DNA of 53,613 nucleotides, taken from positions 62,845 through 116,457 of the forward strand of contig NW_003202153.1 of assembly GCF_000006405.1 (NCBI RefSeq). The letters are read 5' to 3'. Of this stretch, positions 42,309 to 53,210 are shown piece after piece. The position numbers and the translations under genes were made by a program. The notes under the pieces were generated by a model that ran no database searches, was not told the origin of the DNA, and worked only from the letters and a program-made list of their open reading frames with translations. The DNA comes from Perkinsus marinus ATCC 50983. Its lineage: Eukaryota; Perkinsozoa; Perkinsida; Perkinsidae. Each line of letters begins with the position of its first letter. Position 1 is the stretch's first letter.

Positions 42309-45008
42309 TCATCAACAACATACTTGTAAACTTTCATTTTCTCCTCCGTTACCGTTGAAAATGACCATGACCACTACACCCTTACCCCTGGCTTGTACCC
42401 GTCCTACGGGCTCGTCGTCAACCTTCTTGTTATGCCTTAGAAAGTAGTCCTTGTCCACCTCCTCGAACATAAGTATCTAACATACTTACAGTGCGTCCAC
42501 GACATGCTTAGAGTCCTGATGGTACTGGAAAGGGGATTGCTCCCATGCAATAGCTTGTACATGCGTGTTCATTCATACCCTGCAGTGGAATGTTATTCTC
42601 TCAGAAGGGCCTAAGGGTCACCTCCTTGTCGGTGGGCAAGCCGAGCTGACTCATTCAATGCCGATTCGAACCCACGGCTGACAGCAGTCAGCTTGTAGTA
42701 GGTTATTTCCAAGTGGTCACTTGTTAGGTTCGCCTGTGTATCAACGTGTTTGCGAGCTCCAATGACCGATCCCATCACCAACGGAATCGACGAAATCACA
42801 GCCTAGGCGAGATAGCGTACCCACCGCCTTGTATATCCTACAGAAAGTTCTTCTCTCACACCGTGAACTCTCCATACCATCGCCAGGCCTTCGACTCGAG
42901 ACCATTTCGAGGCAGCGAGAGGAGCGACTACGATGCTCACGGGAAGCTTAACATCCCATAATCGGTCGAAAGTGTCGACACTGGCTAATTAAACCAGTAC
43001 TGAATGAACGAAAATCAATGATGCATACGGAAACCACACCTCGCTAACATCGTGTAACGTGACATCAGAGCTGTGCAGCACTCGGTTCACCCACTTCTCT
43101 TGAATCCGACACGACTTCAACAATAGGCGCTCCACAGTGGTCCCCCAAGGGACTCTCCGTGAAGCCAACAATACGCAAGACCTGAGGCATCACAGGGCCC
43201 TACCGAACAGGAGATATGAACCCTACGAAAGGCAGGTCTCTTTCTGCTAGATGGCCAAGTTTAGCTTTCCACCACTTCAGTGTTACTCTGTACGAGCTAC
43301 CAGGGACGAGCTCGCTGTATTGAACAATCTCGTCATTGTCAGCCTTCCGGAATATGTATCTTCACATCAATATTGTACAGCGTATTAACATGAGCCAACC
43401 CTGAGACGAGATGCCCTACTCTCCTAGCGATGGGTCCATCACAAATTGACGCCATTGATCGGATAAGTTGATGCCGACGATGTACTCCGGGAAAAGCTCG
43501 CTACCAGTGAAGAGGAAGGGGGCATAAACCGGTGCCTAAAACAGTGCGATATCGCACACAGGTTTCAAAACAGCCATTCCACACCCGTTGTTCAGTCATG
43601 GACATAAACCTCTCCATAGCCTCCCTATCCTCGACAATCGACGTGTCTATCAGCAGAGACAACTTGGGGAAGAGCAAGTCCAACTTCAGGGGCTTCTCGG
43701 GGTCCTGTCCGAAACTAAGCTACACGAGAGAATGCCTTCTAGACAGACCCCAGGCTTATGTGGTATCGTCAAATTCATCAGCCTAGCCCGCTTGGGTGCT
43801 GCCAAATACAAGCCGTGGGATTCGATCTCGGCTCGCAACTGATACCAACACACAATACGCAGCATCTCGACTACTAAACCTACAACTTTCGATAACACCG
43901 GCTTCCGTTCTCTGTCGAAAAGGCGGCAATTTCGAATGTCCTGACAGGAAAACGCTCTATCACAGACACCCTCAAGTCGCTTTACCTGTATCAAGCGCTT
44001 CTTCTCTTTGATCAAGTTGTCGAAGAGCTCCAAAGCCCCCCGAGGGCTCCCTTGTATGATCGCCAAATTCTCATCGCGGCAAGCACAAACCGCCCGTACG
44101 TACTCACGCACTTCCTCTGAAAGAGCAACGCTCACCAGGGGCCCATGCGTGGTTTGCCCCACCATCTTGAATGAACCGTGATGATATCGGCTCCGTATAG
44201 AGCCAGCTCGACGGGTTCTTCTCACAGCTGATATACAGCCGCGAGCCCCCAGGCACCAACGCTATTCGACGTAGGTGACTCACGGCACGAGGATATCGCC
44301 GATCGATATTGTCGAACCTTAGATGATATATAAACGCTTTAGTAGGACCAGCGGCTTTGCATCGGGGAATCATCCAGGAACCTTCAATGTTCCCCGGGAG
44401 GAACTCATTTTGAATTTCCCACATGGCTAGGAACATTTTCCTCATTGTCATCACACCCTGGGGAACGTTATCTTTCGAAGTGGAATGTGTCCCTGCTTCG
44501 CATCGCAACTCAGCAGACTACTCACACTAGGCCGAGATTCCTCCAATACCTCCACTTGTCCATCAACATCCACCTGATAGAAAAAGATGAGCATCGGAAT
44601 AACGACTACTGTGTGTTGAGGCTATCACCGGTATCGTACACAGCCCTTAGCGTACACTTACCCTCGTCGCATCCACCGAATCTTTGAGATGTTCTCATAG
44701 TCCTCCGCATCTACACTATTCGACTTGCCGTTCAGTAAGCGCATCTTTTCCTGTGTTTTGGCGAAATCTCGACACTCCAAATAGAAGAGTTTCGACGCCA
44801 CAAATCCAAGACACTAAAGAATCCAGATTTCGCCCGAGCGTGGTATGACAACAACTGGCCCCACTTGAGCTCCCCTCACTGCCCACCACTGCTTTATAGC
44901 GTCTTTATACGAATGACAACTCGCCCGATCCTCCTGATAATAACAGTCCCACCTGAGGGTCGATAGCATACATGGTAAAAGGCAATGACCATCCCAGCTC
45001 ACAGACAT
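42309..45008 (-). CDS. Large multi-exon gene, family not recognised
   Basis: The candidate start at 45008 reads MSVSWDGHCLLPCMLSTL. Exons that look coding include YQEDRASCHSYKDAIKQWWA, FVASKLFYLECRDFAKTQEK, ENISKIRWMRR joined to VDVDGQVEVLEESRP, MTMRKMFLAMWEIQNEFLPG, AFIYHLRFDNIDRRYPRAVS, LFDNLIKEKKRLIQ, PLKLDLLFPKLSLLIDTSIV, LFPEYIVGINLSDQWRQFVM, YSELVPGSSYRVTLKWWKAK, KHVDTQANLTSDHLEITYYK and FEEVDKDYFLRHNKKVDDEP. The last exon ends NGNGGENESLQVCC at 42309. The protein would be some 700-800 residues, mixed alpha/beta, without obvious repeats or membrane helices. No catalytic motif is recognised and I do not propose a function. Confidence 0.5.
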
Positions 45009-45242
45009 ATAGTGGTACTCAGCCCGACCCCGATCGTGCCAAGCTTCAGTGCACTCATTTGCTACTACGGGGAAGGAGACCTACTGTAACACTGTACGAA
45101 CAATACATCGTGAGAATCGATTCAGACCGATAGCAGGAACTCCCCTGACCGACCCACGCAGTGATCACTCAACTAAAATCGTCACCAGCTTAATGTTACT
45201 ATTACTACACAAGTTGTTTATCACACTGGTAGTTCACATTAA

Positions 45243-47163
45243 TTAAATACAGTCCACCTCTGCCGGAGGTTCATCTTCAGTGCGTTTCGACTTGCCAACT
45301 TCTCCCCGCTCCAGCACTTCGTTGCCTCCCCCTAATGAGATCTCACGAGTCTCCAGCTGCATGCATAGATATCCGACGACACCCCCGCGATTCAAAGACA
45401 TATACCGGAGCCTTACTCAGCTAGCAGCACCGTTACAGTCGCAGCCGTGGTGTGCCATAGCCACCATAACACTAAGGCAAGCCAGCCAGACGGCCCATCT
45501 CTACCCACATCGAGGCCAAATGCCATACGTGGTCTGTTACCACGAAGTCGAGGCACTCCTTCGCACGCTTCACAATATAGCTCAGTACAAGGGACCTAGG
45601 AATGCCCATAACAGATCACCGCCGTTAGAAAGAAGCTCACATCAATGGCTTATGAAAACCAAAACTCCGGTCACGATCGAACTCTCTGTATCGGCGAAGC
45701 CGACGTCGTCATCTGACAAGTACGGTCCTGTTCAACAGCAGGTACCCCAGGGGCACTACTAAAGCCACAGGCACACCGTAGAGTTGGTTGAGAGTACACA
45801 CACCCGCGACCAGGGCCGGTATGCGGATCCTGATCCACAGATCAAGCACATGATCCAGATCACTCGTTGATCTAGACGTCTGAGCTGAATCTTTCGCGAT
45901 CCGAGATGCGTGAGTCAGATCTGTGATGCTTGATCTTGATCCATGATCTTTGATCCTGATCCTGGACCGTTGATCTTGATCCCTGAACTTTGATATTGAT
46001 CCGTGATCTGTGATCTAGATCTCGCGTAAACCTCATTTTTGATCCTGATCTATGATTCTTGAGAAAAAACTTGATCCGTGATCCAGAGATCAAGGAGTTG
46101 AGAAATTCTCGGACGAGTTGAGAAATTACGTTGATCCGTGATCCGTTCGGTCCCGAGGGATCACCATCTGATCCGGATCAAGTATTGGATCAAAATTCTG
46201 ATCCACAAAAGGAGCAGTTTACGGATCAGTGGTACTTTACGTGTTAAGATACAGTGATCCTGTAACGGGGCTCTTTTGCTACGTTACACTACTCGTGATC
46301 CGTGATCCTGACCCCTTCAAAATGTTCCACACATACTCTGTGGTATAGAGACTCACTTGTAAGTGTATACTGAGCCTTAGTAACCGAGGAGATTCATAAA
46401 TTCGTACGTAGCCTCCGTACTATGTACGAGGTACATTCGAAGAATGGAATTCGACCACTGCATGGCCGTTCGTGAAACTCATTTAAGGCTACGTTTAAAG
46501 CCAAAAACTAATTATCGTAGCTTAACGCCCTTTGAAACCATTACTAGAATTCAATATTGTCCCTCAATATCTTACAAGGCATCTAAAACGTCGCGTCTCG
46601 AGCTTATTACACGCCGGTCTTCAACTCCACTTAGTTATTCCTACAAAAGATCGTCCAGGATAATTGGCAGATCGGATGAGAGACTGGTCTTCATCCGAAT
46701 TAACCAGGTTCGATTCTTGGGTGACGCTCTCTGTTGGTTTCGCTTCTGCGCAATCCTTGATCGTATGTCTTACTAGTTGTTAAGTGATCGGATCACTCAT
46801 GATATGCCAACTTCTCTGCTGACCTACGATCCCAATCCAAAACTGACAGGATCATGGGTGATGTGATCTACAGATTACGAGAATGATCTATGATCCTGTT
46901 CCATGATCCCAATTTTGTTGATCCGAGAAAAAAGATCCGGTTCATGTCATAAAATCATCACATTGATCTTATGACGTGATTTTTCTCTCAGGATCACGCG
47001 TGGATCAGGATCCGCATACCGGCCCAGGAGTAAAAAGTAGCAGCCCTGAAGCTCAAATCAGCAAGAAAAGAAGACTGGTCCTCACCTGCAGGGCCAATAT
47101 CTGCATACAGATGAACTTCGGATTGAAAACTTCTCCGCCGAAGAACCTTCCACCTCTCACCAT
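45243..47163 (-). CDS. SYS1 homologue (Golgi membrane protein), coding exon split by a transposon
   Basis: Exon 1 (47163 down to a GTGAGG donor) reads MVRGGRFFGGEVFNPKFICM and QILALQ, matching the SYS1 N-terminus (VWDPLLILSQIVLMQ). After a 40 nt intron, exon 2 reads GCYFLLL, is interrupted by a 1.2 kb element, and resumes VAGVCTLNQLY. After another intron follow DDDVGFADTESSIVTGVLVF, then SYIVKRAKECLDFVVTDHVW (SYS1 FIRRGKQCLDFTVTVHFFH), LWWLWHTTAATVTVLLAE, and GYLCMQLETREISLG (SYS1 GEYLCMRTELKEIPL), ending at 45243. SYS1 is a four-helix Golgi protein that recruits the ARFRP1/Arl3 GTPase. The last joins are not resolved. The element either inactivates this copy or is removed by splicing (see the findings). 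Confidence 0.8.
45815..47023. mobile_element. GATC-saturated TIR element (1,209 bp, non-autonomous) in SYS1 exon 2
   Basis: The ends are perfect inverted repeats starting GCCGGTATGCGGATCC and continuing TGATCCAC. The element is flanked by CCAGG at 45810-45814 and 47024-47028, a 5 bp target duplication. By my count there are about 50 GATC tetramers: 35 in the left 500 bp, 14 in the right 240 bp and only 3 in the middle, often as TGATCC or GTGATC words. The 46330-46780 core has a 110-codon frame without known similarity and a tRNA-like patch near 46650-46730. No transposase is visible, so it must move in trans. The superfamily is not assigned. Confidence 0.9.
46655..46735 (+). other. tRNA-like patch inside the GATC element
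   Basis: GGATAATTGGCAGATCGG resembles an A box/D arm, and CCAGGTTCGATTCTTGGG is a good T arm with a B box. The acceptor stem pairs poorly, so this looks like a tRNA-derived relic captured by the element. Confidence 0.35.
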
Positions 47164-47307
47164 AGAGACCAATCACATGCTACCTGCCGTGAGGAGTTCC
47201 CCCATGCCAACACAAGGACAAGGGTGGTGATCACGACAGAGGTATTTTTTCGGCTTGAAGTATACTAAATGTGTCTAAGTCTAACATACTCTACAAATTA
47301 GCACTAG

Positions 47308-47403
47308 TCGTCAAAAAGCGTCAATGGTAGTAGACCTGATACTACAACAGTACCAGTCATCTGAGTCACTATATAGATCCTGGGCTCAATTCCCGGGACG
47401 GGT
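47308..47403 (+). other. Degenerate tRNA-like sequence
   Basis: GCGTCAATGGTAGTAGAC (D-arm-like) is followed about 50 nt later by CTGGGCTCAATTCCCGGG (T-arm-like). The spacing is longer than in a plain tRNA and the loops deviate. It could be a SINE head. Confidence 0.3.
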
Positions 47404-47879
47404 ATTATGGGCAATAGGAACAACAAAATGATCCGCATGAATTAAAATGAGTCAACTCTAAGGCTCCCCACAGCGCACGATCGAACCGTCATGGAGGAAA
47501 CTGCGGAAAAACCAACTGACGCGGGACCTCATGAGCCCAGCTTCTTGCGGGCCAACTCCGTCCCATCGAACCCTCGGGTAGTCTGACTAAGGTCAATGCG
47601 ACTGCTCAATCTGTCGTACCTAAGAGCTCCCCAGTCACCGCAGTGAAGGAAAGGAAGTGGTAAACCTCTCACCCGAGTTTAGCCCAAAACTTCGTCACTG
47701 ACTCATCTAGCATCTCAACGTAAACAGATCGACACTCCCGGTGCTCCCTCAACCATACGCACAGCATGTGGTCGAGGAGGCGGCCAAAGCCCTGTCCTCG
47801 ACACGAGAAACTAGTACGACCTAAGAGCTCAGCTCTACTCTAACAAAACAGCGTCAGCTGCCCGTACTTCTCTTAAATT

Positions 47880-48410
47880 TGACTTCGTCGGCAGTGGCGA
47901 AGAGCAAAATCATTGCATCTCTAGTGACCGAGTCATAACGGTAGAGACATGAAGCAAGGACGACCGGTCGTGTCTTGCTCGCCTCCTCCTTCTCCTCCTC
48001 AAACACCTACACCAACCATACCGTTTCGAATGATGTACCCTCCCCCCTACGCATAAAGTAGCACCATGCATGCTGCTCCCAGGGAAAAAGCTGCGCTCAA
48101 AAAGTATCTTCATCTCACATGAGGGGAAGTCCTTCATAAACAATCCATAACCAAGGCACCTCCTGTAATCCACGACAACTTCATGGACCTACCAAGCAGA
48201 GAAAATCCCACTCACCAACGACCGCTTGTCACCTACCAAATAAAGTTGCCTAGAGGCAGTATTCACCTCCTCTGGGCGCGCAGTACCGATGAGCCTTCGA
48301 CTGCGTCTGGTTGGCGCTTCACAGCTCCTCAATCTCATTACCCCCGTCGTGGGGCAGATCTGAAATGACTTCAGCAATAACAGGATGTAACTCCCTGAAC
48401 TCTACTGATG
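47880..48410 (-). CDS. Unrecognised minus-strand coding fragments
   Basis: Frames with plausible splice context read ASVEFRELHPVIAEVISDLP then HDGGNEIEEL, EAPTRRSRRLIGTARPEEVN, DYRRCLGYGLFMKDFPSCEM and EEEKEEASKTRPVVLASCLY then DSVTRDAMILLFATADEV. They may form one small gene. The order and joins are not established, and no family is recognised. Confidence 0.3.
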
Positions 48411-48440
48411 CCTCGAGTGGGACACTAATCAGCTAAACAA

Positions 48441-48509
48441 TCCAGACGGGATTTGACCCACAACCTTCAGCTTCATAAAACGACGCGCTTCAATACGCTA
48501 CAACACCGC
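48441..48509 (-). other. tRNA-like relic (probable SINE head)
   Basis: On the minus strand GCGGTGTTGTAGCGTATTG (A-box region) is followed by GTTGTGGGTCAAATCCCGTC (T arm). The spacing is tRNA-like but the acceptor stem does not close. Confidence 0.4.
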
Positions 48510-48597
48510 TAGCAATAAATACATCCATCCTAATGACAACAATTATATTCCACAATTACTGAGGCGATTAATGTAGGCCCCCCAAATAAAAAAAAGC

Positions 48598-49014
48598 TCA
48601 AGAACGCCAACTACAACAACCTCCGGAAGCGCGCACAGCTGACTCAGGCCTGTTCAGTAAGCCCGACTGACTATCCCGAATCACCTCAACGACGCGCCCC
48701 TCAATGGGTTCACAGGCAGTAGACCGCTTGGACCTCCTCATCACCAGACTAGGAGCGACTAGTCTGTCAGTGCTTGATGCTGCCTCAAGCGGACCAGGTG
48801 GGGACACTTTACGCGCCTTCCTCACTTTACGAGGAAGGGCTTTTTTCGACCCACCCAGCTTGCGTTTCGGAGACTTCTTGCGCGCCCGAACATTCCCGAC
48901 ACTTTTACGAGAAGTGACGACAGCTTTCTTGCTGGTAGTTTTGCCTCCTCTTGCAGCCAGGCTGAGCAGCCTAGGACTACAACGGGTAGCACACAAACTA
49001 CCCTGGGATGGCAT
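48598..49014 (-). CDS. Small highly basic Lys/Arg/Ser protein
   Basis: A single open frame of 138 codons begins MPSQGSLCATRCSPRLLSL. Its middle is Lys/Arg-rich (TTSKKAVVTSRKSVGNVRA, RKKSPKRKLGGSKKALPRKV) and it ends EGRVVEVIRDSQSGLL plus a short tail. The composition resembles linker-histone tails or other DNA/RNA-condensing proteins. There is no defined domain. It could be a real intronless gene or part of a spliced one. Confidence 0.4.
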   Translation of the reverse strand: MPSQGSLCATRCSPRLLSLAARGGKTTSKKAVVTSRKSVGNVRARKKSPKRKLGGSKKALPRKVRKARKVSPPGPLEAASSTDRLVAPSLVMRRSKRSTACEPIEGRVVEVIRDSQSGLLNRPESAVRASGGCCSWRS

Positions 49015-49200
49015 GAGCAGAAAAAGGATGAAACAAGCAGCTATCGAGCACCAACGTACGCACCCAAAATCGATCAGAATAAACAGCTACGAAGATCAGT
49101 GGAAACTATCGGAGGATATCAACGTAATAGGGAGGACATGTAATACACACAGCTCAGAACCAAGGGTCAGAGGTCAGTGAGAGTAATGACCGCATGGGAA

Positions 49201-49461
49201 TCACTTTGAGTCATGCTCTACATCACGGCCCTGAGCACGATGTCGTTCCTCCTCCTCCTGGGTCCAACTGCGTGCCTTCACTGCTGTCTGAAGTGCCATG
49301 ACTAACCGGATGAAACCACCATCAGAGTTGATGCTCATCTCTACTACTCTTCCTTCGTGTAGCCGGTCCCGCCTCCTCAGGCCTCTATTCCTGCTCACTC
49401 TCCCAGCATTCCGCACTGCCGAATCACCCTCAACCATCGCTTTCCCATCAGCAGTACCCAT
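49201..49461 (-). CDS. Small basic protein, possible relative of the neighbouring gene
   Basis: An 86-codon frame reads MGTADGKAMVEGDSAVRNAG, RVSRNRGLRRRDRLHEGRVV, EMSINSDGGFIRLV and a charged C-terminus (WTQEEEERHRAQGRDVEHDS). It shares a basic run followed by EGRVVE with the protein at 48598-49014. The function is unknown. Confidence 0.35.
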   Translation of the reverse strand: MGTADGKAMVEGDSAVRNAGRVSRNRGLRRRDRLHEGRVVEMSINSDGGFIRLVMALQTAVKARSWTQEEEERHRAQGRDVEHDSK

Positions 49462-51076
49462 CAGGCCTTGCGGCACCGTGGCGTTGGAACCTACACGGAA
49501 TACCACCAAAGTTGTCTCATACAGTATACAATGTCTAGTAATCATTTGTATATGGTTTGAATATATTATAAATATGTATATGTGACCACAATGTGTATAT
49601 CATAAGGTAGAGGTTAACGTAATACCTATCTATGTTCATCTCCAATCAGGAAGCACCGAACGCTTCAGTAGCCGTCAACCTGCGGTACTTATATAGTGAG
49701 CGCAAACCACACTGTCGATAATATACGTGACACTATATATTGCCACCCTCTACTATCAGCATATAGTACAAGGAAGTGGTTCTCGGCCTTCGAAGAATGA
49801 GGGAAGTCCACCACAAGACCGCCGCTGCCAAAGCCCGAGCGCATAGCAGCACTTGTGAACATCTCGACCTGACCATGAACCCTCTATGAGCTCTCGTCGA
49901 TCTACTAGACCCTTCTACCTGTTCCTCGTTTTTGGGATAAAACTGTAGTACTGCCCTCCAGCCTTCTTTCAGTCAATTGAACAAGACCTGGGAAAAGTTC
50001 CTGTAGTCGCCGATACGGCTCGTGACCTACAAGCATCATCGAACCCAAGATCATCACCTTTGACATCAGAGTTATACAGCCATTGTAGAGCCCATGTCTC
50101 CCTGGAGGAATTCTCCACTTCCATCGACCTAAACACAACTGTTGGACAAACGCTTTCCTTCCATAACTCCCACCTTTAGAAATACTCCTTTTCACGATAA
50201 CAATGAGAACCCAGTAACCTAACAGAGCCACGTTTGGCATAGCTGATGATGCACCCATATCAACGAAGAAATGTCAGTGTTCTCTGAGGACAACTTCTGA
50301 GATTCCTGAACATACTCCGACACCAAGAACCTGTGCATACATACAACACCCGGAATACCGACTCGAGAGCACTAAGCCGATGTGCGCTCACCAAGCTGGG
50401 TTGGTCATCACTCAACATCATCAACTCGTCATCTTACTCTGGACGTCGATCATACAGCTGTTCGCGGCGTATCTGAGCAAACGACCATTCAGACAGCGAT
50501 CGACATATGTGTTGCAATCAGGTCGCGGGTCGAACAAACAATGATGAGGGTAATGTTGAAGCATCGCACTACTTCTCGGCCGTTCCTTCATCATAGAAGA
50601 ATTCAGGTGGGGCTATATGCTCCGGGCGAGTTGCCATATGCAGATGGGAGGAGAAACCAATGCAACTAGATCCATCAATTCGAGTCCCAGGAAAACTTTT
50701 CCTGGAAAAGTCAGCCTGGTTCGAATCAACCTGAGATTATTGTGCGGAAGCGCTCGCACAAATTTGAGAAGAAACTTTCACAAGCGTAATAGCAGGCAAC
50801 GCACTGATCTGCTAAACATGCAGAAAAGGAACATCTTATTCTTTGGTTGCGATATGAAGATGATAACTGATTTGCTTGTCGCAAGCCATCGGGCGAGCGC
50901 TCATTTCTACGGTCGTTCAGTGCAAGTGTATGACACCCGAAGAGCGAGCATGACAAAAAGTAATTAGATTACATTGTCCCTCCACTGTATGCTTGCGTTG
51001 ATGCCTTCAGCCACGCTTCGTAATTACAAGGCCGAGATTCACACACAAGCGATTACAGCACACAATCTGTTTTATA
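49462..51076. other. Mostly non-coding; one uncertain minus-strand frame at 49905-50258
   Basis: 49545-49760 is AT-rich. The frame at 49905-50258 (-) has two hydrophobic stretches (VALLGYWVLIVIV, MSKVMILGSMMLVG) and ends in a charged tail (YRRLQELFPGLVQLTERRL). It has no recognised family and I would not call it a gene without transcripts. A 95-codon plus-strand frame at 50382-50669 is unsupported. Confidence 0.3.
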
Positions 51077-51149
51077 GCCGGGATAGTCTAGTGGTTATGA
51101 CGTCTGCCTTACACGCAGAAGGTCGCGGGTTCGATCCCCGCTCCTGGTA
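51077..51149 (+). tRNA. tRNA-Val (anticodon TAC)
   Basis: A full cloverleaf of 73 nt. The acceptor GCCGGGA pairs with TCCTGGT (two G-U pairs), followed by discriminator A. The D arm is GTC-TAGTGGTTAT-GAC. The anticodon stem TCTGC/GCAGA closes a seven-base loop CTTACAC, giving anticodon TAC. The variable loop is AGGTC. The T arm is GCGGG-TTCGATC-CCCGC. There is no intron. Internal A and B boxes for RNA polymerase III are intact. No clear T-run terminator follows within 20 nt. Confidence 0.96.
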
Positions 51150-51872
51150 TTTGCGATTATTACTGCTTTATTACCCATTGTCCCGCTTCGTCCCGTTAAC
51201 AGCGAAACTGAAGTTGAACTATACTGATTTACCTCCGGTGAGCCACCACGACTGAACACAAGTCATTCCTCGGTGTTCACAGTACGAGGCAGTAACCAGT
51301 ACATCAAAAGTTCTCTCAAGGACGGAAAAGAGTGATCAACATGGGACGCGTCGATGTACTGTAACTCAAGTTCAGGCTCGACATATCGGAGGTCACATCA
51401 GCAAGAGGGGTTAAGTGCTCATTGTGTGACCAATTTCGGATCGACCTTCACCGGCCCACGATCTCCACCTATACATCAGGTCTGGAAAGGCCCCCAAAGC
51501 CACGGAATGGGTCAATGCTTCGGATTCTCGAGAGAATTGACTCATATCACTGGATCTCCTGCGAGATGGAGTAGGAGAGGATCTACGAGCCATCGCTCTA
51601 AACGGCTCGAGAGACGTCGAACGTGGGATAGGAGACACCCAGCAGGAAGAAAGCACATATATAATCCATATGAAGCTCTCAGGAATCACCCCGTATTACT
51701 ATTATCACGTTCTTACTAATATAGACATACTCTATCCGAACTAAACCGTCCGACGATGCGCAGTGCACCGACAACATTGACAACTCAACTACACAAACAC
51801 TGAACCAACCTAGCTTGAGTGGTAAATGTTTCCGTAGAAAGACGTTAACGTGATTTGCTCCTATCCCTTCAT
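51150..51872. other. Intergenic, no supported gene
   Basis: This lies between the tRNA and the 3' end of the next minus-strand gene. A 92-codon minus-strand frame at 51411-51689 is rich in Arg/Ser and has no recognised match. Confidence 0.35.
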
Positions 51873-52846
51873 TCAAGGCCTCCGTCTAGCCCCACCTGAA
51901 GCCGACACCTATCGCATACTCCACTAGCCTGTTATATTACCTTGATTCAACATTATCGGGCGTAACGGTGCCGTCAACTTCCCTCGAAGCTTCTCCATCC
52001 CTCCCGACACCTTGATGCCACAGAAGCACAGAGTCTAACAACAACAACCCGTATATATCATCGACAGTGATAGTGAATGACCTGGAAGAGCTCCTTATCC
52101 TTCATAGTGGGGACGTCCTCGCAAAGGTGACAGAACCTAACGAGAGTCACCATCACCACGATTACCATAAACGTACTCCACTCACTCGAACGACCAAGCC
52201 GGAGCCTGTGCTAGTGCCAGTATCGAGATAATCAAGTAGCAGCAGAGCTTGTAGTTGCTGGTCACTGAACAGTAGAGGGATGATTAATATCAATCAGCAA
52301 AGGCGATGTACTACCAGACATTCTCTTCACGCTCGGGTTCTCACCGTTGAAGATGTACCACAGGGAGTTTGCGAGCTGGAAGGAATAAAGTTACATTCAA
52401 CCTCCGAATTGCATATCTCCAGAGATAGTCCTCATTGCCGCAAAGCAACCACTTACCGGGACGGGAACTCCCCAAGTGTTGGTCTCATCGAATGAGAGAC
52501 GATTCTCTCGACGTAACTGAAGGGATGAAACTTTCAAGTTGCCTTGATAACACCAACAAATACACTAACAATAATAACAGCAACAAGAAAAATAATAATA
52601 ATGAGAACAATCACCTAGACCGTACCCGACATTTCTAGGACAACAGGTTACCAATACCCACCTGGAAGAGGCGAAGGAGACCGATAACGATGACAAGACG
52701 CGAGGCGAAGTCGTGGACCTTGTATGTGCGGGTGGCTACAGGGCAAGTCGTAAACCTAAAACACATAGTATCAAAAGATCCCACGAGCACCTGACTTACT
52801 GTCGGCCAAGGTCAAGGATGATTCGGGAAGAGAACACAGGATCCAT
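51873..52846 (-). CDS. Small multi-exon membrane protein, family not recognised
   Basis: Eight exons with consistent phase can be chained from ATG 52846: MDPVFSSRIILDLGRQ (GTAAGT donor), FTTCPVATRTYKVHDFASRL then VIVIGLLRLFQ, LRRENRLSFDETNTWGVPVP, LANSLWYIFN, VTSNYKLCCYLIISILALAQ then APAWSFE, FCHLCEDVPTMKDKELFQ, VSGGMEKLRGKLTAPLRPIM, and a final GGARRRP with the stop at 51873. This gives roughly 165 residues with at least two hydrophobic helices and a basic C-terminus. Introns are 30-150 nt with GT-AG ends. It is an organelle-membrane protein by inference only. I considered PEX11 and HACD families but neither fits well. Confidence 0.55.
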
Positions 52847-52933
52847 ATTCGGCTTCGTACACTTATGACCAACTCGGGCTCTAACAAGACGATCCCAGTA
52901 AGTTCTCGGGGTCGAATAAGAGACAGCACAGTA

Positions 52934-53210
52934 CTACCCCTGCTTCAACCACTCGCATAACTCCCACGCCAGATCGCTCTTCTGCACATCCGCCTTGCTA
53001 AGCTGAGAACAAACGAGGCTTCATTGCACAGGAACACAGAAAAAAGAGATCAGCTATCGTCACATACCAGTTCCTTCGTGAATAGCTCCCGACTGAGATC
53101 AAAGATCTTCTCAACCTTGGATACATGCGCATCAAAAGTGGGCAAGAACTCCTTCATTTGTCTATAGACACCTAAACAAGCACACGGTGAACAGCACGGC
53201 ACAGCCTCTG

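Noticed and set aside
45827-46320. CRISPR-like array because of short regularly recurring words
   Set aside because: There are no constant repeats with unique spacers. The recurring word is only GATC plus flanking bases, spacing is irregular, and the host is eukaryotic.
46444-46776. 110-codon frame inside the GATC element as a possible transposase
   Set aside because: No DDE/D, HUH or zinc-binding motif is visible, and composition is unremarkable. Part of the frame overlaps a tRNA-like patch.
47029-47176. Minus-strand frame GLYGERWKVLRRRSFQSEVH as the coding frame next to the GATC element
   Set aside because: The alternative frame starting at 47163 with a CAG|GTGAGG donor reproduces SYS1 exon 1 and joins in phase to exon 2, so the first frame is a shadow.
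50688-50740. CCAGGAAAACTTTTCCTGG palindrome with nearby GGTTCGAATC as a tRNA or terminator
   Set aside because: No cloverleaf forms, and a palindrome with a one-base centre is not a stable hairpin. Nothing nearby needs it.
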